From the NCBI RefSeq assembly GCF_001625215.2, contig NC_030385.2, positions 41,503,598 through 41,567,597 of the forward strand: 64,000 nt of DNA. Direction: 5' to 3'. The notes under the pieces are model-generated. The model was not told the DNA's origin, made no database searches, and saw only the letters and a list, made by a program, of their open reading frames with translations. Made by a program: the position numbers and the translations under genes. Positions 24,954 to 38,998 of this stretch are shown piece after piece (positions within the stretch are counted from its first letter, which is position 1; every line of letters begins with the position of its first letter). The DNA is from Daucus carota subsp. sativus. Lineage: Eukaryota > Streptophyta > Magnoliopsida > Apiales > Apiaceae.

Positions 24954-25372
24954 TACATACATACTCAATCTCTATCTACAATAACATGATTTGTACTAGA
25001 ATATCACCAAGAAAATTAACCCGTGGAATGTTAATTTTGGAGGAATTCCGGCAACTCAAGCAACTCCGGCGACCGAGAAGCAACTCCGGTGACCAAAAAT
25101 CTCAAGTCACAATTTCCGTCCAAATTGATAAGGAACAAAGTAGAGTTACAAAATCAAATTAGGAACTTATATTAAACTTGTAACATTTCTTTTGTACATA
25201 GAAAAATTCTTAATAAGGTATATAATTATGAGAATTATGTGATATATATGTTGATTAGTAAGATAATATCATCTAAATTTACTAAATAAAGTATTAAAAT
25301 TCGCACAAACAATATACCACAATGTAGTAAAATACATTCTGTCCAGGATTAAATTTGACCAGAAATGTAGTG
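22864..25372. mobile_element. CACTA-like element 2
   Basis: Close copy of element 1 at the same place relative to the gene, with the same left end and the same right junction. It has only two of the ~30-bp aaatttgactgcca(n)cggtcaaatttaa units near 24620-24680 where element 1 has four, and an expanded AT run at 24911-24951. The small ORF starts at 24986 and is 58 codons long, because the element-1 stop is a Gln codon here. Flanking triplets are again gtt and ttc. Confidence 0.75.
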
Positions 25373-27083
25373 TTCCATTTATTTTTGACCATAGTACCCA
25401 TAAAGGTCCTAGGGACAGGCATGAAAGTTGTACAAATCGGGTTATATATAAAATATGCGTTTGTTGTTGTCAATATAATATAAAATCTAGCGGGCCTTAC
25501 TTAAATAATTTATTAATCTGAGACAAGTTGAAGAACTAGTTGAGTCGAGCTGCAGAATGGAGAGACAAAAGCAAGAGTTAATTCAGTATATTACTTGATA
25601 TACTAGAGACCCACACTGTTCATGTATATATAGCAACCACACCCATTAAAATCTTTCATTCTACTATCACATCATCATCTTATTATTTATTTTTCACAGT
25701 AGTAAGGTGAATGTAGGGCGTGAGAATCATACAATTTATTTTTCATCATAGTGCGGTCATTGTAGGGCCCCACAGATATAACAGTTGTATTCACTAACGT
25801 TTGTTGTTGCAAATATAATATAAAGGAATTTTTCTAGTGTGTGCTCATAATACAGTGCACACGTTAACAACTAATTTTTAATTAAGTGGAACATATTTAT
25901 CGGTGAAGATTTTTCTTCATGCGAGTCATTATTATTAATGAGATGAGTGTACATAAATATATATGCCACCCACCTAAAAAGTGGCTTTCACACTAGCAAT
26001 TTTGAATATAAATTTATTATAGAGACCATCAATGTAGGGGCCTAGTGACAAATATAACGGCTGTAATCATGAGCGATACCTTAGTCATATTGTGGTTAGT
26101 ATAGGGGCCTATTGACAGCTATAATTGTGAATAGTATCTGGTTTATTTTTTTACCGTAATGCCCATAAAACTACCTAGAGACAGGTGTAATCATAAAAAT
26201 TGTACAAACACGTGTTTGTTGTCAATATAATATAAAATCTAGCGGGCCTTGCCTGGATAATGGAGAAACAAACACATGAGTTAATTGAGTATATAGCAAT
26301 CACACCCATTAAAATCTTCCATTCTACTATCACATCATCATCTTATTATTTATTTTTCATAATAGTAAGGTGAATGTGTAGGGCGTGAGAAATGTCATCA
26401 TAAAGTTTACTTTTAATCATAGTGCGTTCATTGTACGTAGGACCCCACAAATATAACAGTAAAAATTGTATCATTAACGTTTGTTGTTGCAAATATAACA
26501 TAAAGAGTTTTTCTAGTGTGTGCCCATATATAACACAAGCTAACAACTAATTTTTAATTAAGTGGAACATATTTATTGGTGAAGATTTTTCTTTATATAG
26601 GGTCATTATCATTAATGAGATGGGAGTACATAAAAATATGCCACCTACCCAAAAAGTGGCGTTCACACTAGCAATTGTGAATATAAATTTATTATAGACG
26701 GTCAATTTATGGGCCTACTGTCTACTGATAAATATAACGGCTATAATCTTATTATTTATTTTTCACAATAGTAAGGTGAATGTAGGACGTGAGAAATGTC
26801 ATCATAAAGTTTAATTTTCATCATAGGGCCCACAGACAATTGTATTCAATAACGCTTGTTGTTGCAGATTTATACATTACAAATGGGCACGACTTTTTAT
26901 GTTAAAGGACATCATGTCTTGACTACAAAAACTCACCTTTGATCATCATTTTATTCACAAGTTGAACAAAACCAAAAAACCAAGAAAGAAGAAGAAGAAA
27001 AGGGAGAAGAAGAAAAAGAAGGAAGGAAGGATCGAATATATCAAACATCAAAACAAAGTAAGCTAGTTGCGTCGAGGTGCAGA
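25373..27083 (+). repeat. Upstream repeat region of gene copy 3
   Basis: Near-identical to 14836-16546, with both decoy starts (25557, 26260) and the purine-rich leader. Confidence 0.85.
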
Positions 27084-30000
27084 ATGGAGAGAAAAACACA
27101 AGAGTTAGTTGCTTCGAGGAGTAGAATAGAGAGGTCTAGAAAAAGAAAACAACTATATCAACTTGATGGTTCTGATTCATCTGATTCATCTACCAGCAAA
27201 GATGCTTATAAGCCTAGACGTCGTAAAATTGTAAGTTTTTTTTTCAAACTTATAATCACGAACGAAACCCCCCAATTCTGATATATCTATGAACCAAAAG
27301 ACTTTTTTTTAACATGATTCAAAATTATTTCTGTGAATTTTGTGATTCAACTTTGACTTAATTAATTGATGATAGATCTAAAGAAAATACACAATTGAAT
27401 TGATTATTTATTTAATATCTCGTGTACAGGAGAAAAATAGGAGTGGCGGTGAACAGAAGTACTGCCATCAGTGCAAAAGAAATGATGGGTATGTTGTGAC
27501 CTGCAACAGATGTGAGAGGAAACGATATTGCACTTCGTGTATTTCAAAAAAGTATGTTTATCTGTTTTTCTTTTTTATTGATAGAAAAATAATTAAAGTG
27601 ATCTAGCGTTTGATGATTAATTAATTTATGAGAAAAGGTAGTAATTTTATATAATAGCAATGACATATAAATTATATATTTCAATTATTAAAATTATATG
27701 TATATCAATTATATGGAATTTTTTATCCAACCACTTACCTATTAATATGTTTTATCTCAATTACAATATCTATATGAGTTTGTATCCGGTTATGAGTATA
27801 GGAAGTTTTTGAAGTTGGCTCAACAAATTAATATTTGTTAGAATTTAAGATTTAAGAACGTATATTCAACCATTGTACATTGGTACTGTGTAAACACTAA
27901 ACAAAACAAAATTTGAGTGTTGAAGTGGAAAGTAATATTTTTTGTGGTCTTTCCACATTGATGGGTTGCTTGCATTTAATATCTGGTTTTTGCTTCTTCG
28001 TTTATAAACAGCTATCCCCAGATGAATGAGGAGGATTTTCTTATGGAATGTCCTTTCTGCCGAGACATTTGCAATTGCAAGAGTTGTTTGCGCTTGGAAT
28101 TGCCCGAAAAGGTTTGTTTCTTTGACATTTTAACTTCAATCATCAATGAATTCATCAAGGTATTCATGAGGCTTATCATGGCTATATAACCTATATACTA
28201 TTTTCGATGTTTTTTCCAGAACGAAACAAGGATGAGCGAAGGAGACAAAAAGAATTACGCAAAGTATCTCCTGCGACGGCTTCTTCCATATGTGAAACAA
28301 ATTAACGAAGAGCAAAGTTTGGAAAAAGAGATGGAGGCACAAATTCGAGGTACACTACAACAAACTGGGCTATTTACGACGTAAACTGATATATGGTTAT
28401 ATTACTTAATATATATAAGTATCTGTTGACTGCGTTTCTTTTGCTCGATTCTTTTTCATTACTCTCGTTTCCTGTAGTTAAATCTATTAATTTCAGTTTA
28501 CCATATATTAAGATAGAATGTATTAATTAAATGGTTGCTCCAGTTTGATTAGGGCAGGTTTTCCATTTCTAGTCATTTTAACTTGTATTGTATTATTTTC
28601 CCCAGGGTTGCCATTTTCTGAGGTCAAAGTGCAGCAAGCAGACTGCTATGTTAATGAGCGTCTAAATTGGTAAGATTTTGAATATTCTCCTCCCTGCTGT
28701 TAACTGCATGCCTTCTGCAGTTGTGCTTAATTAGTAAAGCAATGTTCTATGCAGCAACTGGTGCGAAACTTCGATTGCTGACTACCACCGGAGCTGCACA
28801 AAATGTCCGTATGATCTATGCATCTCCTGTTGCCGGGACTTGCGTGCTGGCTCTTTGCAAGCAGGTCATCCGGGAAGCATGAATCAATATAAGAACCCGG
28901 GGGTGGGGTACTTACATGGTGAAACATGTAAACCAGCTCGAAGCAATAGAACTGTGGGCACATCGACTGCAACAAAGGACGGTGGTTCCCGCGGGAAGGC
29001 AAAATTACCTGAATGGAGGCCTAACAAGGATGGCAGCATCTCTTGTCCACCGGAGAGTTTGGGTGGGTGTGGAAAAGGTATTCTGAGGCTGAACCAGGTC
29101 TTGCGAGACGGTTGGCTTTCAAACGTGATATTGAAAGCTGAAGAATTATGCCAACAGTATAATCTGGATGGCATGCCAGATCCCACACACGGGTGCTCCT
29201 GTTGTAATTTGGCAGCTGGTGATGACACGGCCACAGAGAAAATACGGAAAGCTATAGACATTCAAGCCGGAGATCACAAGCATTTTCAGGCGCACTGGTC
29301 AAAAGGCGAACCGGTGATTGTGACTGGGGGACTTGACAGAACATATGGTCTAAGCTGGGAACCGATGGTGATGTCTCGAGCAATGCATGATAAGTCCCGT
29401 ACCGGTGTGACTGTCTTGAATTGTTTGAACTGGTGCAAGGTAAGTTTGTTTCTTGCTTTTATAGTATATACAGTTTTTTCTGTCTTGTTTCACAAAAAAA
29501 CATTTACATTTATAGTGTATTATGAATAACCTAGAAAACAAGGAGTCTTCACCCACCTGCCGCACTGCTACTTGATTCTTGACGATTTTTGGGTGCTCGG
29601 GGATTGCTGAAGATTCTTTTTAATAATTAATTGTGTGATTTAGTTGAATACTCTACACTTATACTACCTTGTCATGTGATAATTGTGGTCTTAAATAATT
29701 ATATTGTAAACTGTTATGAATATTGAACTTATTTATTTAATTATTCGGTATTAATATAAATATAACTCTTGAAATATATATATATATATACTTAATATAT
29801 ACTTTTAATATATTAATATTTGTTGAATCCCCTCGTACCCGAATCCCCATTTGAAATTTACTGAATTCTCATATCCATGTACCACGTACTGCCATACCCG
29901 CACGTGTTCTCATGCTTTATAGTGTATAACTGAATCCACCGTTTTCCAAGTGCATATATAGTACTAGCAAATAAAGGGTATATATGAGTACTTGTTTAAC

Positions 30001-33000
30001 AGAAACTAGCAATTAAATGTGTAGCTCTAATAATTATGAAATCCAGTTACTAATCATTTAACTAAGTTAATTAATATTAAATGTTATCTGTCTTGCAGGA
30101 GGAATATAGCCTAAGTTTGTTCTTTAAAGGCTATACAGAGGGTAGACTTGACTTGGCTGGCTGGCCCCAAATGCTAAAGTTAAATGATTGGCCTGAATCT
30201 GGTTCGTTTGAGGATCGTCTCCCACGTCATAACGTGGAGTTCTTAAGCGCTTTGCCGTTCAAGGAGTACACACATCCACAGAGCGGCTACTTGAACCTTG
30301 CTGTCAAGTTACCGGAGGGCCATCTGAAGCCAGACACAGGTCCCAAACTATATACCGCTTATGGCTTTTCCCAGCAACTCGGACGTGGTGATTCCGTCTC
30401 CAACCTCAGCTATCATGACTCTGACGCAGTATGATCTCCTTCATAATTACAATTAGTTCTGTTCAGTGATTACCTATTAAATTAAATATAATTGAGCTAG
30501 AAGTTTTCTGTGTAAAGTAGAGTACGTAAACCACATTATTCAAATTGAATAACTCTTACCCTTATTATGTCTTCTGTCGAAGGTATACGTGCTAACTCAT
30601 GTCAAAGAGATGACATTCACTCCTTCTGAGCTTGCTAAGATGGAACAGCTGAAGGAGAAGCACCGTGTTCAGGACGAGAGAGAAATATATGCAGAGGGTG
30701 ACATGGGAAATGGACCGGAGCCGCAGCTGGAATCCAATGATCCAGAAGAGCTGCAAAACCCAAAGAGCGGTGCCCTCTGGGACATTTACCGCAGAGAAGA
30801 TGCTTTCAAATTGAAAGAATATCTGAGAAGGCATTTTAAAGAGTTCAGACATACATATTGCTTGCCGTTAAAGCAGGTACCCTTATAACTACTACTTGAT
30901 GATAATTTCTTGTCGATCAGAATAGATGGATATAATGATTTTATTTTGCCAGGTTGTTGATCCCATATATGATGGGGTATTTTACCTCAACGCCGAGCAT
31001 CAAAGAAGACTTAAAGAGGAATATGGCAAGTTTTCATATATAGAATTTACATAAACATTTTCTTATTATTTGATATGAAATTGCCTGGAATAATAATTTT
31101 TTCTATTTCTAGGAATTGAACCATGGAGGGTGGTTCAAAATCTAGGAGATGCAATTTTCATTCCTGCCGGCTGTCCTTTTCAAGTTAGAAACTTGAAGGT
31201 GAGATTTCAACAAAAGCTCTTAATTTACAAGTCAATCACCGTAATGTTTTTGATTTCTTGTTAAAATTAAAATATCTTCTGTTGTTCATAGCAATTTATT
31301 TTATCATGATAAGAATTTCTGACATTTCATGGTGTCCTCCTTGATTAAAAATTATTTAAATATTTATTTTTGTTCATAACAATATATTTTATCATGATAT
31401 GGATACTGCTTACTAATTAATATTTCTGCATATTTCATTAGTCATGTATACAGGTTTCGACCGGTTTTGTGTCACCTGAAAGCATACATGAGTGCCTCCG
31501 TTTTACCGAGGAAATTCGTGTCCTTCCCCGAGAGCACGTGGCCAAGGAGGACAAATTAGGGGTAGGTTATTAATTTTTCTTTTTTACTACATATGATATT
31601 GTCAAAATTTATCTGCTCAAATCATATTCACTTACCATTGTTTTTATTTTAAATTTTACTTTCATGGCATCCGATTTAATTTCTTTTAGTACTTATATTC
31701 ATTTATAACTGTTTTTATTCTAAATTTGTCTTTCATGACGTTGGATTTGAATTTCTTTTTGCTTCATGCAGGTAAAAAAATTAATTATTCATGCAATAAG
31801 ACAAGTATCGAACGACTTGGAAGAGGTTACCAAGTAAGATAAGCTTGTATATTGATTTTTTTATGAAATACTACACATTATACAATTTAATCATAAAATA
31901 TCTTGACTTTCTCCTTTGATCTAAAAATGTGCTCTTATAAAACTACTTCGCCAGTTACATCTCATCTAAACTGTTATATTTGACTCACAGAACGGAGACA
32001 GTGACTGATAGCTTGGATGTCAGTTCTGATTCTTCAGTACAGGGTGGATACATGGGTTCAGACCTAGCAAATTTGGAGATCGAAAGCTATTACCAAGAAC
32101 CCAACCCAACTTTAGTACAAGGTGACTTCCAAGAAGAGGCTAATATATCTCAGGTAATCTAGGTCAATTTTTTTTTTAGCATTCACTTTTTGTTATGGCA
32201 ATAAATTGTAGTTTTACTTGCTCCGCGCTTCTCCTAGATCATGTTTCTTTACTTTTTAATGCAGGAGGTTTCTGACATCTTAACCCAACGCATGAAATCT
32301 GTTACCTCGGATAATTCTCCACGTCAAGTTCCCAGGTCAATCCCTGCCGCGATGGTTGAGTTCTTCAATGAGTTGGAGGCACAAATCCAGAAAGAAAATG
32401 TGGATGTGTTAATGGTACTTCCTCCCCAAATACATCTGGATGAAGAGATCATCCAGGAGTATGAGAAGAGTTTGAAGAAACACATGTCAGGACGCCTGCT
32501 TGACCTTGCCGATGATTCAAATTTGCAAGACTTCAATAGAGTCTTGCACTTTTTGCTTGCCTCTAGGAGGATCCCCTCACATTTGCAGCAGGGATTCTTA
32601 GCTCTTCGCAGGGATCTGCCAGACTTAACGAGTAGAGCATACGAGCTTCACAAGGAAGTGAACCGGGGCATGGTTATGCCTCTGGCAAGGTCTAAAGAGC
32701 GAGAGGAACTGAAGAGCATGTTGGGAAAATATCGCCAGATCGAAGAAAATATGATGAAATTAGAAAAAGAGAAAGATACCACCATGCTCAGTATATCTAG
32801 GCTTCAAATGAAAAATGAACAACTCAACGAGGAAGTCACGAATCTTAGGACAGCTGCTGAGAATGATGTTGGGGACCGGAGCAAATTGTGTAACGATGAG
32901 GCATGGAAGCTGGAGGAGAAGATAGATCACAACTCAGCTGAGATAGTCAGACTCCAGGCCACTAATGAAGCCATAGGCGCCAAACTTGTCAAATTCTCAG

Positions 33001-33164
33001 ATGAAGCAAAGAGGTTACACAAAGATGCCCATGCCCAACATTACAAAGTACTAAATCTTGAGGCTATGGCAGCGGCATATGAGAGAAACGTGGAGAATAC
33101 TATGGATAAGTTGGTTATCATGGAGCAAAATTGGAAACAACAGGTCCAAGCACTAGACTATTGA
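27084..33164 (+). CDS. JmjC (KDM3/JMJ25-type) protein with coiled-coil C-terminus, copy 3
   Basis: Exons: 27084-27230, 27430-27551, 28012-28111, 28220-28349, 28606-28669, 28755-29439, 30099-30428, 30583-30876, 30953-31025, 31113-31198, 31442-31561, 31772-31833, 31991-32153, 32265-33164. All frames are open and the product is 1091 aa with the same domain order as copy 1. The Fe(II)-site substitutions are the same (SYH in place of HCD; CPF in place of CPH). It also has K518N next to the lost metal site, Y70 in the RING-like cluster, P877S in the final exon and an R to K change in the coiled coil. The exon 9 donor is GC. It is the only complete copy without a CACTA-like element downstream: its 3' flank continues as tatgtttcaag at 33375, the likely empty site. 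Confidence 0.85.
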
Positions 33165-34380
33165 GTACCGTGCAACAAGCATAATGTATACTTGTAACTT
33201 TTTCTTCTAAAATGGCGGGACTGTGAAAGGGCTGCCATCCTCAAACAAAGCTTCCTGTATCTTGAATAACAGCTTCCAAAATAAATGTTTTAAATTAATT
33301 TATCTCAATTTTTATGTTGTATAGCTAGTTATTCATATGTCAAGATTAAATTTATGTCATATGTTTTCTAACTTATGTTTCAAGATTAGCTATAACCCAC
33401 AAATTATAGTTATGTATGTAACAAATAAGATTATAAGTGAAAGTTTTCTATAAAATTTAACTAATTTGATTTATATTAAAAGAATGAAAATGTAATCTGA
33501 AAACTTTTTTTAATAAATGTAACACAAAACTAAACTTATACACAAATACTATAAATGATTCTAGTTGGCACTCAGTTTTTTTTAGATGGTACTACAAAAT
33601 CACTCCGTTGTTTTAATGGTACACAAGTATAAACGACTCTACTACGCGGCACTCAGTTTTTTACAATGTTTAAAATTAATTCACTCAATTTTATGTCAAG
33701 GTTAATTTATATAACATATTTTTAATTTATATTTCAAGATCAATTTTAATCCCCACACACACATATATATATTATATTTAACGGTTGAAGGCAATAAATA
33801 TGATTATAAATGAAAGTTTTTTAAAAAAAATCAAAAAATTTGTTTTGTTATTTTCTAAAAAGAAAAAACATAATCGAAAATATTAAATTTAACCCACACC
33901 TTAACTTATACACAAGTATTTTAGTATAGGCTCATGTACTCCGGAATTAATTTTCAGTTCACCTATTAAAATATTGATGACAGTAAGCAATACCAATTCT
34001 CGATATCTTTGTAATGATTATTTATGTAATAATTGATTTGGAATTTTCTTCATGTTAGTGAGCTCTTATAACCACATTCCAATAATAACAAAATATTGTT
34101 CAGATAAAAGTTAATCATGTCTATTTATCCGTAAAATAAGTTATATATAATAATCTGTTGAGTAATTTATGCGAGTAATAAAAGTAAATGTATATCTTAG
34201 TATATAATTTTTTTCAATTTCTAAAAAATGAAATTTATCTCGAACTTAATTTATATAATTTATAACCTGGCCCTTACCTTAGACGGTTATTTAAGCTAAT
34301 ATATATTTGGTGAAATAGTTAATAATCAATTTGAGGTCCTTTTTGTTATTGACAATATTTTACTTTCCAGATTAAGTTCA
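33165..34380. other. 3' flank of copy 3 and AT-rich intergenic DNA
   Basis: The first 210 bp match the 3' flanks of the other copies; the rest appears once in the window. Two short direct repeats of ggcactcagttttttt lie near 33566 and 33648. No gene recognised. Confidence 0.5.
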
Positions 34381-34390
34381 ATACATCTAG

Positions 34391-34460
34391 TGGGCCTTAT
34401 ATATAAGTTATTCTTCTCCAAGCCCAAAAAGCCCTAGGATACTTGGTGTATTTTATATAA
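34391..34460 (+). promoter_or_regulatory. Promoter motifs of small gene A
   Basis: TGGGCC (34391-34396), a degenerate telo-box (agccctagg, near 34430) and TATATAA (34454-34460) lie about 100-165 bp before an ATG at 34556. TGGGCC (site II) plus telo-box is typical of plant genes for ribosomal and other growth-related proteins. The same arrangement occurs before copies B and B'. Confidence 0.5.
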
Positions 34461-34555
34461 CCTGATCAACTACAGATAAGTCGGCGGGCGTTTGTATAAT
34501 TATCTCTTCAATCTTTCAAAGTAAACGATCAAAATCATCTTAAATAAGATAAACA

Positions 34556-35498
34556 ATGGACGATCAAAGACTCTTCTAACTACGAAGACACCGATGACGA
34601 CGGCGATCACGTCTTTTTGAGGTTTTTTCTATTATTTATATCTGATGTATATACTATAATTGTGTAATTTGAGAGTTCTCTTTATATATGCATATGTGAT
34701 TTATTAGTTTTTGGGAAGAAGAGGAATTTCAATCACTTTTGTTATTAGACATTTTGAATCATATTTATATGAAACTTCTAATTAGGGTTTGGTTTGTTAT
34801 TCTTTTAGCATGATTTCTCGGGGATTGTTTATGGTACATCAAATCATTTCAACAGCATTATTGTGTCTATTCGGGTACAAGGCCGCAAATGGAGCCTCTT
34901 CCGGAACGTCATTTCGTCGTGTGAGTAGATCAAAGAGTTTTAGACATTTTTCTAGAAGAAACGTTTGTGATTTGTTTTAATTGATTATCCCTATTTTATT
35001 TGCAGGTTTTGCAAGTGTGAGATGCGGGACGATTCTAATAGTTTGTGTATGAACTTTTATTATTGCTGCTTATATTATTCATATGGTCGGTTTTTAAATT
35101 TTGATAAACTCACTATCGAAGAATGTGATAGGTTCTCATCGATCTGTAATATAACAGGAAACAAGATCTTTTTATCAAGAATGAATATTAAAGATATGGA
35201 TTAACAAGTTTAGGATATTCTTTCCTACCTGACTATCAGCTCTTCATGGAGGTTTGTAGCTGTTTGTATAAATAATTTCGACTCTATGCAATATTTGCAC
35301 TTTATAAGCACCTAATTTGTAACTCAATGTTTGTTGCCTATCTGTAGGAATATTATGTGATTGCTGCAGCGTGGTATGATGTTAGAGTTTTGGGACCGTC
35401 AGGGAATTTGGAGTAGGGGTTTCAGGTTTCTACAGGAATACTTGGTAGCTAGGGAGATTCTCTTATTAGTAGCTGATGAAGAAACGCCGTGTTAAGGA
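34556..35498 (+). pseudogene. Small unrecognised gene, copy A (disabled)
   Basis: Homologous to 37416-38432 and 57237-58339. Exon 1 has one extra A (caaagactc for caagactc) that gives a stop after seven codons. The last exon (35348-35416) has lost about 110 bp relative to B' and ends early after EYYVIAAAWYDV...GPSGNLE. Splice-like sites (acceptor before 34809, gtgagt donor at about 34920) are preserved. Two independent breaks make it a pseudogene. Function unknown. Confidence 0.55.
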
Positions 35499-35969
35499 TG
35501 ATTTGCATCATAAATGCTTAACCTGATTTGGATCACTGATTATGTAGCTGTATTCATGCAATCAAACTCTTGTTTTGCAGATGAATCACTTGCCTCTTTA
35601 TATTAACTGGAATTCACATGTAAGGTTTGGTGTCTAAATTATAATGGGCATCCATTGTCATAAAATACATATATCACACTGTTTGTATGATTTCGTATCA
35701 TTGTTTTCAAAGTGGCTGCATATAGCTATTCTATAAGTCAACTTGTTTTGTGACACAAAATTGGTTTATATATGTTATGGAAGAAAGACATGTATATGTG
35801 ATTTATATTAAATATTGACAATTTATATATGAACTAAAGATATATTTAATATATTTGTCCTACTAAAATTGCCTAACTTTAAGCTGCTTACACAAATCTA
35901 TTGCCATTAGCCTCTTGACCTTCTTTCGAGTGTTAGTTTAAATTAAAGAAAATCTACAATTGGCAATCT

Positions 35970-36185
35970 TGTCCATGCTACCCAGACATCTGCAGTTGCG
36001 ATTGCAAGAGCTGTGTAGGCTTAAAGTTGCCAATAAAAGTTTCTTTATTCAACAGTTTTACTTTTTTCATCAATGAGCTGATTAATGTATTTGTGAGACT
36101 TGCCATGGTTATATGTATATGACCTATATACTCTTTGGATGTTTTTTCAAGAACAAAGCAACGCTCAACAAAGACTCGTCCTCCT
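35970..36185 (+). pseudogene. Orphan piece of JmjC-gene exon 3, the following intron and exon 4 start
   Basis: Bases 35970-36038 translate as CPCYPDICSCDCKSC...LKLPIK, clearly related to [13 protein letters not shown]...LELPEK of exon 3. The following bases resemble intron 3 (atcaatgagctgattaatgtat against atcaatgaattcatcaaggtat), and gaacaaagcaacgctcaac resembles the start of exon 4. No other exons flank it. A duplicate with a hAT insertion lies at 54946-55986. Confidence 0.75.
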
Positions 36186-36189
36186 CCAC

Positions 36190-37240
36190 TCAACATCACA
36201 GAAACAATAATATTAATTACTGCTCTTCCTGCAGACTCCAGCCTGGAGTACTTTTCACACTGCATTTTCTCTGTGCAATACTAATAATGACATCCCAGTG
36301 ATTCTTGATCAAGAAGGTGGTCACCATGCTGCCTGGATAGAGTGCTCTATTTGTCAAGATATTATATAATTTTGAACACATTTGATTATCTAAAAAGCTC
36401 GATTAGCCTAGCAGGCCTCCCGAGATGATGGTCCAAAACTGGAGGTTGACCTGATAAAATTAGCTTAATATATGGCTCAAATTCCACTTTGATTATTATC
36501 AAGATATTCAACTCCAAAATTTTATTGAGCCAAAATTCCGACCAGACACATTAATTTACACTCCTATTTATACAAATTAAACCGCGGTTAATTATAAATG
36601 ATAAATTTGATTAATTTTTTCAATAAATTTGAAATAGTTTATAGTGTAATCATCATAATTTCATATTTATTTATATCTACAAAATTGATATTGTGAAAGT
36701 TAAATTTTAATATATTGTAGGTGAAACTTAAAACTTACACATTTGTATTTTTTTTTTAATATTATATCTATAACAAAATTTGATAAGTTGTTGATGAAAA
36801 TTGAAATTTCGACATTTGAAATTTAATAAAATTTGAAATACCTCTTTATTTTTCAAGATTTAATTAAAATACATATATGTGTGTATAATATCAAATTATT
36901 TTTGCAACAAAATCACTGACAACTGCTATAAAAACGTAACAAATTAGGATTCTAAATAATAAATATTAACTCTTATTGTTAATATAATAATTTTATTTTT
37001 TAGTCCTTGTTGAAAAATTTATGTGAGTAATGAATGTAAGTATATATCTTCGCATGTAAATTTTTTAATTTTTGAAAACCTTAATTTGTCTCAAACATAG
37101 TTTAGATAATAAATATTTTTTTTGATAGCCTAGCCCTTGTGATTATTAGACATACGCTTTTAAGCAATATTTGGTGAAATAATTAATTTGAGGTTCTTTT
37201 TATTTTGGACCATATTTTACTTATGGACTAGAATTAATAT
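36190..37240. other. AT-rich non-coding stretch
   Basis: No gene or element recognised. It is duplicated at about 55990-57060 with small indels. Confidence 0.5.
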
Positions 37241-37246
37241 ATCCGG

Positions 37247-37316
37247 TGGGCCTCATGTTCTTCATTTCCAAGCCCAAAAAAACCCTAGCCTAGATTACTT
37301 GGTATGTTCTATATAA
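37247..37316 (+). promoter_or_regulatory. Promoter motifs of small gene B
   Basis: TGGGCC at 37247-37252, perfect telo-box AAACCCTAG at 37280-37288 and TATATAA at 37310-37316, 100 bp before the ATG at 37416. Confidence 0.55.
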
Positions 37317-37415
37317 CATAACCATATGTACATAAGTCGGCGGCCGTCTCCATAATCCTCCACTATTCTTCATCTTCAAAGTAAACTATCTAAATCATCT
37401 TAAACAGGATAAACA

Positions 37416-38432
37416 ATGGATGATCAAGACTCTTCTTGCGATGAAGACACCGATGACAACGACGATCATGTCTTTTTGATGAGGTTTTTCCATTTATTTA
37501 TATCTGATTTCAATTTGTGGCTTATATAATGTATATATACACTTTAATTGTGTAATTTGATAGATCTTATGCATATGTGATTTATTAGTGTTTTGGGAAG
37601 AAAAGGAATTTCAATCACTTTTGTTATTAGACATTTTGAATCATATTTATATGAAACTTCTAATTAGGGTTTGGTTTGTTATTCTTTTAGTATGATTTCT
37701 ACAGGATTGTTTATGGTACATCAAATCATTTCAACAGCATTATTGTGCCTATTCGGGTACAAGGCCGCAAATGGAGCCTCTTCCGGAACGTCATTTCGTC
37801 GTGTGAGTAGATCAAAGAGTTTTAGAAATTTGTTTAAAAGGAAACATTTGTGATTTGTTTTAATTGATTATCCATATTTTATTTGCAGTTTTTGCAGATG
37901 TGAGATCAGTATGATCCTGATGGGATTATGGTTGATGTTCCGGTGCCACGGTGCAAGTATGGGTATGAACTTTTATTACTACTGCTTATATTCTTCATAT
38001 GGTCAGTTTTTTTCGATTTTTAATATAATATTAAATCAGTCGTTCTGATGTGATAGGTTCTCATTTGTAATATAATAGGTAATAAGATCTTTTTATCGAG
38101 AATGGAGATTAAAGATCTGGATTAACAAGCTCAAGATATTCTTTCCTACCTGAGTATCAGCTCTTCATGGAGGTTTGAAACTCTATTTATAAGTAATTTC
38201 GCTCCTATGCAATACTTGCACTTTATAAGGACCTAAATTTCTAACTCAATGTTTATTGCCTGTCTGTAGGAATATTATGTGATTGTTGCAGCGTGGTATG
38301 ATGTTAGAATTTTGGGACCTGTTTGGCCCAACATCAACCCAAAGCCCAGCGGAAGCTCAAAAAATAAGGGGTCCAGGAAGAAAGCACATGCAAGGCACGT
38401 GATCGAGTTGGGGGATGTTGGTACTCAAACAA
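37416..38432 (+). pseudogene. Small unrecognised gene, copy B (3' truncated)
   Basis: Exon 1 is intact (MDDQDSSCDEDTDD..., acidic). The internal exons match B', and the last exon opens EYYVIVAAWYDVRILGPVWP. The gene stops matching B' at about 38432, in the middle of the last exon, where the far-upstream duplication (38433 on) begins. It is therefore cut by a duplication breakpoint. Confidence 0.6.
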
Positions 38433-38998
38433 CAGTACTCAATGTAGTTTATTGATTTTTAAAATTATTATTTTACAAAACAATACCATTTCAATAAATT
38501 TTATTTGAGTTGAATTTTTCCTCAAATAAATAAGGTTTACAAGAAGGTATAACTTAAGAGATTATATTACATACTCAACATATTTAGATAAATAATATAT
38601 AACATATCTGATGTATTTTTTGATAATTTATGTAAATTATATGCATTTATGTAACTTCTTCATATTAGCAAACCGATGAAGACATCTAAAGTAAAGTTCG
38701 GAATATCAAGATATAGAAATCAAAGTAGAAAAGAAAAAATTACAAAAAAAAAATTATGTAAGCACAAATTACTAGTTTATTTTTGCTCACTATAGTCATA
38801 CATTTTAACACCACACATTCAAATTGAACGTAGATGAAAAACCTAAAAAAAAAAAAACAGAATCAATCAACTAAAGATTGGAGGAAGAATGAAGGAAAAA
38901 TACAAGATCATTAAGAATGTGTTATGTGTATAAGTAATTGCCAATTAGGAGAAATTTGATTAGTGGTCAAAGAAATCATCACTCACATATACACATAT

